Shown piece after piece: positions 5,580-11,337 of a DNA stretch of 15,206 nt (positions are counted from its first letter, which is position 1; every line of letters begins with the position of its first letter). The position numbers and the translations under genes were made by a program. The notes beneath the pieces were generated by a model. That model saw only the letters and a program-made list of their open reading frames with translations. It was not told where the DNA came from and ran no database searches. Source of the stretch: Bacteroidales bacterium UBA3684 (GTDB lineage: Bacteria; Bacteroidota; Bacteroidia; Bacteroidales; P3); assembly GCA_002372855.1 (NCBI GenBank), contig DFIZ01000019.1, forward strand, positions 13,838-29,043, read 5' to 3'.

Positions 5580-7370
5580 ATGAAACACCTACTGACGATA
5601 GCCCTCCTCCTCTGCCCTCTCGCCTTGCGTGCGCAGACGGTGGAGCCCACCTGGCAGAGCCTCAACCGGCGCCCCTACCCCCAGTGGTTCTCCGACGCCA
5701 AGCTGGGCATCTTCGTCCATTGGGGCCTCTACTCCGTGCCCGCCTACGCCGGCAAGGAGGGCTACGGCGAATGGCTCTACAAAGGGCTCCTCGGGCGCGA
5801 CCCCGGACGCCTCCGCGCCATGTCCTACTACGCCGACACCTCACTGCCGGTGCGCGAAATGTACGCCCAGCTCACTCGCCACTGGCACGCCGAGCTGTGG
5901 CAGCCCGACGAGTGGGCGCAGATGTTCCGCGACGCCGGAGCGCAATACGTCCTCCTCGTCACCAAGCACCACGACGGCTACTCCCTCTGGGACGACCCCT
6001 ACCAGCCACAGTGGAACAGCGTCGTCTCCGGCCCGCGGCGCAACATCGTCGAAGAACTCACCGCCGCCGTGCGCCGCGCAGGCCTCCGCATGGGCTTCTA
6101 CTACTCCCTGCCCGAATGGAGCAACCCCCTGCACCGCTGGACCCTCGACCCCGCCGACAGCATCGGCCGCTACGTCCAATCCTACATGATTCCCCAGTTC
6201 AAAGACCTCGTGTCGCGCTACCGCCCCGACGCCGTCTTCGCCGACGGCGACTGGGACTTCACCCCCGCGCAGCTCCATTCCACCGAACTCATTGCCTGGT
6301 ACTACAACACCGTGGGCCCCGACGCCATCGTCAACGACCGCTGGGGCCAGGGAACCCCGCACGGCTTCCGCACTCCGGAATACAGCGCCGGCATCGACGT
6401 CACCGACCGCCCCTGGGCCGAGTGCCGCGGCATAGGCCGCAGCTTCGGCCTCAACCGCAACGAGGACCTGGCGGGCTACCTCTCCTCCACAGCCCTCATC
6501 CAGCACTTCTGCGAGCTCGTGGCCCTCGGCGGCGGCCTCACCCTCAACGTCGGCCCCGCCGCCGACGGCCACATCCCCCTCATCCAGCAGGAACGCCTGC
6601 GCGACCTCGGCCGGTGGCTGAAGGTCAACGGCGAAGCCATCTACGGCTCCCGACCCCGGATGCACGAGGGCTGCCGCCCCGGCCAGCCCCACTACACCAC
6701 CCACCAGACCCAGCGCACCGTGGCGCCCTTGCCTCCCTCCGGCACCATCGACTTCGACTGGGTTCGCAACGCCCCCCTGCCGAACATGCCCGTCGACGAC
6801 TTCACCATCCACTGGCAAGGCATCTACAACGCTTCCGACAAGGGATGGTACCAGTTCAAGGCCGAGGCCGACGATGAGATGACAGTCGTCTACCATGGCG
6901 ACACCATCCTGTATTACAACCATGCATGGGCAGAGAACAAGCCCGGCACCAGGGTACTGCTGAAACAGAACCAAGCAATAGAGCTGGATGTGTGGTACCG
7001 GGAGAAAGACCTGGAGGCCAAAGCCGCGCTGTATGTCAGCACCGACGGCGAGAACTATGTCCCTGCAGACGGAGAATGGCACGGCACCGCCACGTGGCAA
7101 CGCACCGTCCGCTGCTTCACGCAGAAAGGCGACAACCTCTACGTCATCGAGTTCGAGCGCCCCGGCCCCACGCTGACCATCCCCGACATGCCGCGCCTGC
7201 CGAAAGGCACCGCCGTCACCCTCCTCGGTACCACGGGCAACATAAAATGGCGCCAGAAAAAGGACGGCACCCTCGTCCTCGACCTAAGCAACCTCAGCAC
7301 CAAGGAACTCAACGCCCTCGACCACGCCTGGGTGTTCAAAATCAACAGAACAACACATGAAAATCAATAA
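5580..7370 (+). CDS. Secreted alpha-L-fucosidase, GH29, with an inserted PA14-like domain
   Basis: The enzyme removes alpha-L-fucose from glycans (host or dietary) in the periplasm or at the cell surface. The 596-aa product begins with a signal peptide (MKHLLTIALLLCPLALRAQ, cut near 18). The GH29 barrel follows: KLGIFVHWGLYSVPAY (41-56), TKHHDGYSLWD (128-138), YRPDAVFADGDWDF with the likely nucleophile Asp222, VNDRWG (251-256), GRSFGLNRNED (286-296), GGGLTLNVGPAADG (317-330) and VNGEAIYGSRP (349-359). Residues about 388-500 (FTIHWQGIYNASDKGWYQF, MTVVYHGDTILYY) resemble a PA14 domain placed before the usual C-terminal beta-sandwich (about 508-590, VRCFTQKGDNLYVIEF, VTLLGTTGNIKW). The start was chosen for the signal peptide and promoter spacing; reading from 5523 would put 19 residues before it. 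It overlaps ybaK by 14 bp. The substrate linkage cannot be read from the sequence. Confidence 0.95.
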   Translation: MKHLLTIALLLCPLALRAQTVEPTWQSLNRRPYPQWFSDAKLGIFVHWGLYSVPAYAGKEGYGEWLYKGLLGRDPGRLRAMSYYADTSLPVREMYAQLTRHWHAELWQPDEWAQMFRDAGAQYVLLVTKHHDGYSLWDDPYQPQWNSVVSGPRRNIVEELTAAVRRAGLRMGFYYSLPEWSNPLHRWTLDPADSIGRYVQSYMIPQFKDLVSRYRPDAVFADGDWDFTPAQLHSTELIAWYYNTVGPDAIVNDRWGQGTPHGFRTPEYSAGIDVTDRPWAECRGIGRSFGLNRNEDLAGYLSSTALIQHFCELVALGGGLTLNVGPAADGHIPLIQQERLRDLGRWLKVNGEAIYGSRPRMHEGCRPGQPHYTTHQTQRTVAPLPPSGTIDFDWVRNAPLPNMPVDDFTIHWQGIYNASDKGWYQFKAEADDEMTVVYHGDTILYYNHAWAENKPGTRVLLKQNQAIELDVWYREKDLEAKAALYVSTDGENYVPADGEWHGTATWQRTVRCFTQKGDNLYVIEFERPGPTLTIPDMPRLPKGTAVTLLGTTGNIKWRQKKDGTLVLDLSNLSTKELNALDHAWVFKINRTTHENQ

Positions 7371-7833
7371 AACCAACGCCGCACGGCTGCTCGACCAGCT
7401 GAAAATCCCCTATGAACTCATCCCCTACGAGGTCGACGAGAACGACCTCGGCGCCCAGCACATCGCCGCCCAGCTCGGCCAGCCCATCGAACGGCTCTTC
7501 AAAACCCTCGTGCTGCGGGGCGACCGCTCGGGCCTCGTCGTCTGCGTCATCCCCGGCGCCGAGGAGGTGGACCTCAAGAAAGCCGCCCGCGTCACCGGCA
7601 ACAAGAAACTGGAGATGATCCACGTCAAGGAACTCCTCCCCCTCACCGGCTACATCCGCGGCGGCTGCTCCCCCATCGGCATGAAGAAGGCGCTCCCCAC
7701 CTGGTTCCACGAGAGCATCATGCTGTACGACACCGTCTACTGCAGCGCCGGCATGCGCGGCCTACAGTTCCGCCTGGCCCCGCAGGACCTCGTCCGCGCC
7801 GCCCGCGGCCAGCTGGCCGACCTCATCGTTTAA
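7357..7833 (+). CDS. ybaK: Cys-tRNA(Pro)/Cys-tRNA deacylase, YbaK/EbsC family
   Basis: This cytosolic trans-editing enzyme hydrolyses Cys-tRNA(Pro), which ProRS makes in error. The 158-aa protein has the usual YbaK length. Family features are NAARLLDQLKIPYEL (7-21), the FKTLVLRGD segment around residue 49 with the conserved Lys of the active-site pocket, VCVIPGAEEVDLKKAARVTGNKKLEM, and GYIRGGCSPIGMKKALPTW (about 99-117), whose GGxSPIG loop is typical. The ATG lies inside the last codons of the fucosidase gene (14-bp overlap), so translation is probably coupled. The last 178 nt recur at 9010-9188 as a broken copy. It has no obvious link to fucose metabolism; the pairing is probably an operon of convenience. 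Confidence 0.95.
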   Translation: MKINKTNAARLLDQLKIPYELIPYEVDENDLGAQHIAAQLGQPIERLFKTLVLRGDRSGLVVCVIPGAEEVDLKKAARVTGNKKLEMIHVKELLPLTGYIRGGCSPIGMKKALPTWFHESIMLYDTVYCSAGMRGLQFRLAPQDLVRAARGQLADLIV

Positions 7834-7847
7834 AAAATAAAAAAAAC

Positions 7848-8981
7848 ATGAAGAAGCTACTACTCATCCTGTTTCTGGTGCCCATGATGGCCAGCGGGCA
7901 GCAACTGCCGAGGCTGCACGCGGTGCGGGTGGCAAAGATAACGCCTGTGCCGAAGGACACGACACACTACGACCGCAACTCGCCGGAGTACTGGGACCAC
8001 GTGATGGACAGCCCCAAGATAGATTTCTTCGAGTGCCGCAACGACGAGGGCGTGGTGGGCTACCTGATGACGACCGCCGACAGCGCACGGCGAGCCGCGC
8101 TCGAAGGCCGGTTCAAAGGCCGGTTGCTGGACGGGGCATGGCTGGCGGAGGTGCAGCGGGCCGAGGAGGTGATGGCCGAAGTACTCGACCGCAAGGCCGA
8201 TTCGGCTCAACGGATTTGCGAGGTCTTCACGGCTCCGCGCTACTACCGATTCACTCGCCAGTACCTTTTCTTCCGCAACCAAAAGGGCGACACCTGCGCG
8301 TTCGTCAACTGCATGATGGACTTTGAAGAGAACCACCCGGAGCGCAGTTTTGTCGATGTGAGCGACGGCGACGACGACTACTGGCGCGTTGTTGTGAACC
8401 TCACGAAGCGGCAGTTGATGCACCTCGGGGTCAACGGCCCAGAAATAACAATGGTCGACGGACGCAGTCGCGAGCCGCGCGGGCTGGACAGCCTGTCGGT
8501 CTTCGGCTGGATGGGAGGCGACAAACGCTATTTCGAGTGCGACTACAAGGCGTTGCCCAAGGCCGTGCGCCGCAACCTGCCGAAGGCGTACCGCGTCGAC
8601 GGCATGACCACCTACGACGGTTTCCACCTCGACGGCAAGGACTACTATATTGTCACCTACAGCGACGGCACGGAGGTGGGCCTGGACCATCGCGGCCATT
8701 GGCGCTACCTCTACAAGAGGGACAGCGTAACGACGGAGGAAATGGTCCTGCTGACGGGCAGCACGGGAGTGTACGAGGCGGTGGTGAAAGACATGGCTGC
8801 ACGCGGCCGCGACTTCCGCCGCTACGGATGGGTGCAAGCGGTGGAGAGCGTGAAGGAATGCTTTGTGGTAGAAATCAAATACTTCCCGAGCAACGCCCCC
8901 GAGGCCACGGGCAACGCCAACAACATGTACGCCCGCTACACCATCGACCCCAAAGGGCGCGTTGTGGGAATAGTGCATTGA
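7848..8981 (+). CDS. Secreted hypothetical protein, possible PepSY-like region
   Basis: I do not recognise the family with certainty. The 377-aa protein starts with a clear signal peptide (MKKLLLILFLVPMMASG, cut near 17, followed by QQ), so it is exported. No lipobox Cys follows, so it is probably periplasmic or released. Residues about 234-288 (ALPKAVRRNLPKAY, DYYIVTYSDGTEVGLDHRGHW) have the pattern of PepSY-like (DUF2874-type) repeats, beta-strands following a short helix starting LPxAV. A second such unit may follow at about 300-375 (VVEIKYF ... YTIDPKGRVVGIV). The rest is charged and rich in Tyr. It begins 14 nt after the ybaK stop. It lies between ybaK and a partial copy of ybaK, so it may have been inserted there together with the duplication. 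Secretion is well supported; function is unknown. Confidence 0.8.
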   Translation: MKKLLLILFLVPMMASGQQLPRLHAVRVAKITPVPKDTTHYDRNSPEYWDHVMDSPKIDFFECRNDEGVVGYLMTTADSARRAALEGRFKGRLLDGAWLAEVQRAEEVMAEVLDRKADSAQRICEVFTAPRYYRFTRQYLFFRNQKGDTCAFVNCMMDFEENHPERSFVDVSDGDDDYWRVVVNLTKRQLMHLGVNGPEITMVDGRSREPRGLDSLSVFGWMGGDKRYFECDYKALPKAVRRNLPKAYRVDGMTTYDGFHLDGKDYYIVTYSDGTEVGLDHRGHWRYLYKRDSVTTEEMVLLTGSTGVYEAVVKDMAARGRDFRRYGWVQAVESVKECFVVEIKYFPSNAPEATGNANNMYARYTIDPKGRVVGIVH

Positions 8982-9009
8982 GACACATCCAGAGAGATGA
9001 CGGCCGAAG

Positions 9010-9188
9010 CCGCGGCGGCTGCTCCCCCCATCGGCATGAAAAAAGCGCTGCCCACCTGGTTCCACGAGAGCATCATGCTGTACGACCACGTCTACTGCAG
9101 CGCCGGCCTGCGCGGCCTCCAGTTCCGCCTGGCCCCGCAGGACCTCGTCCGCGCCGCCCACGGCCGGCTGGCCGACCTCATCGCCTGA
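9010..9188 (+). pseudogene. Partial duplicate of the ybaK 3' end
   Basis: Bases 9010-9188 align with 7656-7833 (the last 178 nt of ybaK) with about a dozen substitutions and one extra C in a C-run (six C against five). The encoded residues from PIGMKKALPTWFHES to LADLIA are nearly identical to the YbaK end, stop codon included. The first two thirds of the gene are absent. An ATG at 8997 opens a 63-codon frame through it, but its first residues (TAEAAAAAP) arise from reading ahead of the extra C and are not family-like. It is best read as a scar of duplication, not a working gene. Confidence 0.88.
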
Positions 9189-9228
9189 CCCCTCCCCCAA
9201 ACCTCACCCCTCCTACCACCCACCTCAG
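9189..9228 (-). other. G-rich strand tract, possible G-quadruplex
   Basis: The plus strand is almost pure pyrimidine in runs (CCCC, CCCCC, CCCC, CCC with A-containing spacers). The minus strand therefore has four G-runs of 3-5 with loops of 1, 8 and 8 nt. The loops are slightly long for a classical G-quadruplex. It sits directly between the ybaK remnant and the palindromic element. Confidence 0.35.
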
Positions 9229-9231
9229 ACC

Positions 9232-9361
9232 TACATAATTCGGCCCTTCTCATATAGTTCCTATATACTTCTCATATACTTCTTATATCACCTATATAAG
9301 AAGTATATGAGAAGTATATGAGAACGATATAAGAACGATATAAGAAATGCCGAATTATGTA
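9232..9361. repeat. Large palindromic element with 11-bp units in both arms
   Basis: The outer ends are a perfect 13-bp inverted repeat (TACATAATTCGGC at 9232-9244 against 9349-9361). Inside, 9247-9290 is four 11-bp units (TTCTCATATAG, TTCCTATATAC, TTCTCATATAC, TTCTTATATCA) and 9300-9343 is four 11-bp units in opposite orientation (two GAAGTATATGA, two GAACGATATAA). The centre pairs perfectly for 26 bp (9263-9288 with 9294-9319) around a 5-nt loop. It encodes nothing. Another copy ends at bases 1-32. It could be a non-autonomous mobile element, an extragenic palindrome or a strong transcript end. Confidence 0.85.
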
Positions 9362-9404
9362 CCTCTCGGGTAGGTATCGGAGCGGTCGACGGAGGAAAAA
9401 AAAT

Positions 9405-9435
9405 TTCGGCGTCTCGGATATTCTTCGTATCTTTG
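9405..9435 (+). promoter_or_regulatory. Promoter of the TSCPD gene
   Basis: TATCTTTG (9428-9435) is a good -7 element. TTCG at 9405-9408, 19 nt upstream, is a weak -33. The leader to the ATG at 9462 is about 20 nt and A-rich (AAAAAGAGAGACAAC), as is usual in this phylum. Confidence 0.65.
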
Positions 9436-9461
9436 CAAAACCAAACAAAAAGAGAGACAAC

Positions 9462-9716
9462 ATGCAACACCATACCTACCAAACCAATGGCACCTGCTCG
9501 GTGCAGATAGACTTCGACCTCGACGACCAGGGGCGGCTGCACAACGTGCAGTACCTCGGCGGCTGCGACGGCAACCTGCAGGGCATCGGACGCCTGGTGG
9601 AGGGCCTGCCCGCCGTCGAAGTGCGCGACCGCCTGGCCGGCATACGCTGCGGATGGAAAGACACCAGCTGCCCCGACCAGCTGGCCCGCGCACTGAACGA
9701 AATCCTTGCCCGATAG
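9462..9716 (+). CDS. TSCPD domain-containing protein (TIGR03905-like)
   Basis: This is an 84-aa protein with the signature TSCPDQLARAL (68-78) that names the domain. Four cysteines, Cys12 (NGTCS), Cys35 (LGGCDGN), Cys63 (IRCGW) and Cys70 (TSCPD), suggest a small metal site, as in the related domain at the end of some ribonucleotide reductases. Its role is not known. The frame is open from 9357, but the ATG at 9462 fits the family (QHHTYQTNGTCS), the A-rich leader and the promoter at 9428-9435. It is followed after 45 nt by the DUF1294 gene and may share its transcript. Confidence 0.9.
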   Translation: MQHHTYQTNGTCSVQIDFDLDDQGRLHNVQYLGGCDGNLQGIGRLVEGLPAVEVRDRLAGIRCGWKDTSCPDQLARALNEILAR

Positions 9717-9761
9717 GGCCCGAATCTCCGTCGTCAGGGGCGACGCAACACAACGGACAAT

Positions 9762-10124
9762 ATGACATCACCTTTGGCCATTGCCCTGCACTACCTTATA
9801 GCCATCAACGTGCTGACTTTCGTGGCCTACGGTCACGACAAGTGGAAGGCCGAGAACCCCGACCCCAAGGCCCAGCCGCGCAAGATCCGCACAGGCAAGA
9901 AGCACCGGAGGAGACGCCGCAAGGGGAAGCACCCCCGCCACGCACGCCGCCGCACGCCCGAGGCCACCCTGCTGCTCCTCGCCGCCCTCGGCGGCAGCCC
10001 CGGCGCCCTCCTCGCCATGCACCTCTTCCGCCACAAAACCCGCCACCTCAAGTTCACCCTCGGCGTCCCCGCCATTCTGGTCGCGCAGCTGGCGCTAGGC
10101 TTCGGCCTCGCGGTCCTGCTTTAA
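9762..10124 (+). CDS. DUF1294 small membrane protein with an unusually basic loop
   Basis: The 120-aa protein shows the DUF1294 pattern: an N-terminal membrane helix (ALHYLIAINVLTFVAYG, about 8-24) followed by DKWKA (26-30); RRTPEATLLLLAALGGSPGALLAMHLFRHKT (63-93, the most conserved part); and a C-terminal helix (GVPAILVAQLALGFGLAVLL, 101-120). The family's function is unknown; it is an inner-membrane protein. Members normally pass straight from DKxxA to RxPE. Here about 33 residues lie between them (31-64), with some 20 Arg/Lys/His including a GKKHRRRRRKGKH stretch. The loop may bind nucleic acid or acidic lipid; this is only an inference. It lies 45 nt after the TSCPD gene and probably in the same operon. 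Confidence 0.85.
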   Translation: MTSPLAIALHYLIAINVLTFVAYGHDKWKAENPDPKAQPRKIRTGKKHRRRRRKGKHPRHARRRTPEATLLLLAALGGSPGALLAMHLFRHKTRHLKFTLGVPAILVAQLALGFGLAVLL

Positions 10125-10135
10125 AATATTAGCGG

Positions 10136-10202
10136 CTGCTGTATCAGCAGGGATTTACGGAAACGCCAACTCGTTTTCGCCGAGGGCAAAATAAATTTTG
10201 CC
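10136..10202. terminator. Two hairpins after the DUF1294 gene, possible terminator region
   Basis: CTGCTG-TAT-CAGCAG (10136-10150) and GGCAAAAT-AA-ATTTTGCC (10185-10202) are perfect inverted repeats downstream of the stop at 10124. The second could end transcription in either direction because it has A and T tracts within its arms. Its last bases overlap the TTTG of the next promoter, so it may have a regulatory role instead. Confidence 0.45.
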
Positions 10203-10227
10203 GTGTCGGTAAATATTATTATATTTG
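10197..10227 (+). promoter_or_regulatory. Promoter of the accessory island (copy of the nifJ promoter)
   Basis: TTTG (10197-10200), 19 nt, then TATATTTG (10220-10227). The -7 element and everything after it up to 10290 correspond to the nifJ promoter/leader at 14692-14766. It would drive the KilA-N and ORF6N genes through a leader of about 140 nt. Confidence 0.65.
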
Positions 10228-10290
10228 TACCCTCATAATAAAATAGAAAAGAATAATAAAATATTAATCCATAAACGATTAAACAATTAT
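10216..10290 (+). repeat. nifJ leader copy A (with decayed start)
   Basis: Seventy-five nt align without gaps to 14692-14766 with seven differences counted by eye. In nifJ the next base completes ATG; here the position reads ATA. The following bases (10291 to about 10316) still resemble the nifJ 5' coding end but have diverged. The 14-bp palindrome of the leader is broken (CATAAACGATTAAA). It is the oldest of three copies by divergence. Confidence 0.85.
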
Positions 10291-10374
10291 AAAGAAAGGA
10301 AAAATCTACGACTTGCGGCACATTTTAGAAAACACCACGCAAAAGGACAGGATTTAAACAAAAGTACGATAACC

Positions 10375-10668
10375 ATGACCAAGATACAGGAAATAAACGT
10401 TAAAAACTTCGCCATCCGCACAATGAAGGTCGGAGGGGTGGACTATATCTGTATCACCGATATTGCCCGACAGAAGAACTCGCTGGAACCGAATGCCGTT
10501 GTTGGAAACTGGATGCGCAACCGAAACACCATAGAGTACCTTGGAATTTGGGAATCGCTCAACAATCCCAGTTTTAACCCCATCGAATTCGAGGGGTTTA
10601 GAAACCAGGCAGGCCTAAACGCATTCACATTGTCGCCCTCACAGAAATGGGAAACAGAAAACTGCTGA
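10375..10668 (+). pseudogene. Truncated KilA-N domain protein
   Basis: The 97 residues from ATG 10375 match the start of KilA-N domain proteins: INVKNFAIRTMKVGGVDYICITDIA, a WMRNRNTIEYLGIWE segment, then FRNQAGLNAFTLSPSQ, which in full-length homologues leads into a long DNA-binding and C-terminal part. Here it ends at once in KWETENC and a stop, so more than half of the usual length is missing. The break lies at the point where the EMGNRKLLK tail begins in another frame (10644-10673). KilA-N proteins are found in phages and mobile elements and bind DNA, often as antirepressors. The remaining short product might still fold, but loss by recombination is more likely. Confidence 0.7.
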
Positions 10669-10673
10669 AATAA
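10644..10673 (+). repeat. Tail repeat, first copy (E-M-GNRKLLK-stop)
   Basis: Reading GAA ATG GGA AAC AGA AAA CTG CTG AAA TAA gives EMGNRKLLK and a stop, in a frame other than that of the KilA-N fragment. A second copy, EVGNRKLLK and a stop, is at 11282-11311 after the ORF6N gene, with four base changes. Both look like the last codons of one gene family whose body is missing; I do not recognise it. Confidence 0.6.
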
Positions 10674-10685
10674 ACAAATAAGAAC

Positions 10686-11270
10686 ATGGCAAAGGAATTA
10701 CAAATAGCCAACCAACTGCTAGTTGAAACGCATGAGATAGAAGCGCGACTGATTGAGTTGCGGGGGAAGAAGGTGCTTATCGACCGTGATGTGGCGGAGT
10801 TGTATGGTGTTGAAACCAAAAGAGTAAACGAGGCGGTGAAGAACAATCCCGACAAATTCCCGGAAGGGTACTTCTTTACTCTGCAAAGTGTTGAAAAGCA
10901 GCAACTGGTCGAAAATTTCGACCACTTCAAGACCTTGAAGAACTCCCCCGTCGAACCTCGCGCTTTCACCGAGAAAGGTCTTTACATGTTAGCCACCATA
11001 CTGAAAAGCGAACGTGCCACTGCTGTAACCATCGCCATCATTGAAACCTTCGCCAAAGTGCGGGAACTGAAACGTGAGTTGGTGGAGCTGCACAAGGAGA
11101 CCGACAAGGCTGTGCAGGAGAAGAAGATGCACCACTTCGGCGAAGTGCTTACCGACATAGTGATGCCCGACCTCGAGACCTCCGAGACGGAGTCATCATT
11201 AGAAATCAACTTCCTCATCGGCAAAATCAAACATACCGTAAAACGAGTAAGAAAAAGCGACAGCAAATGA
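10686..11270 (+). CDS. ORF6N domain-containing protein
   Basis: The 194-aa protein has a clear ORF6N domain (residues about 15-105): EIEARLIELRGKKVLIDRDVAELYGVETKRVNEAVKNNPDKFPEGYFFTL in order, then PRAFTEKGLYMLATILKSERA. This domain is a putative DNA-binding module from phage antirepressor-like proteins and is common in Bacteroidales accessory regions. The C-terminal half is a charged helical region (KVRELKRELVELHKETDKAVQ, about 122-142), a possible coiled coil, followed by a basic end (KHTVKRVRKSDSK). It starts 18 nt after the KilA-N fragment, and its start (MAKELQIANQLL) agrees with family members. Codon use is intermediate between the GC-rich backbone and the AT-rich genes that follow. 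It probably acts as a regulator or accessory phage-derived factor; the target is unknown. Confidence 0.9.
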   Translation: MAKELQIANQLLVETHEIEARLIELRGKKVLIDRDVAELYGVETKRVNEAVKNNPDKFPEGYFFTLQSVEKQQLVENFDHFKTLKNSPVEPRAFTEKGLYMLATILKSERATAVTIAIIETFAKVRELKRELVELHKETDKAVQEKKMHHFGEVLTDIVMPDLETSETESSLEINFLIGKIKHTVKRVRKSDSK

Positions 11271-11281
11271 CCATCCTGGAA

Positions 11282-11311
11282 GAAGTGGGAAATAGGAAAC
11301 TACTGAAATAA
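11282..11311 (+). repeat. Tail repeat, second copy (E-V-GNRKLLK-stop)
   Basis: Reading GAA GTG GGA AAT AGG AAA CTA CTG AAA TAA, it begins 11 nt after the ORF6N stop. It matches 10644-10673 closely and the bases after the stop are similar too (AAATAAA...). It is a remnant of a gene end and may mark a recombination point. Confidence 0.6.
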
Positions 11312-11337
11312 AATAATCTAAAACACAGTGCTCAAGT

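Noticed and set aside
8997..9188. Functional 63-codon gene from the ATG at 8997
   Set aside because: Its first 11 residues come from reading ahead of an extra C relative to ybaK, and the rest is just the YbaK C-terminus without the catalytic N-terminal part.
7860..9200. Minus-strand open frame of 446 codons opposite the secreted hypothetical gene
   Set aside because: It runs through a plus-strand gene with a clear signal peptide and through the ybaK remnant. Its composition (Val/Ala/His-rich) is typical of an antisense shadow.
9232..9361. CRISPR array
   Set aside because: The repeats are 11 bp, contiguous, without spacers, and inverted about a centre. No cas gene is near.
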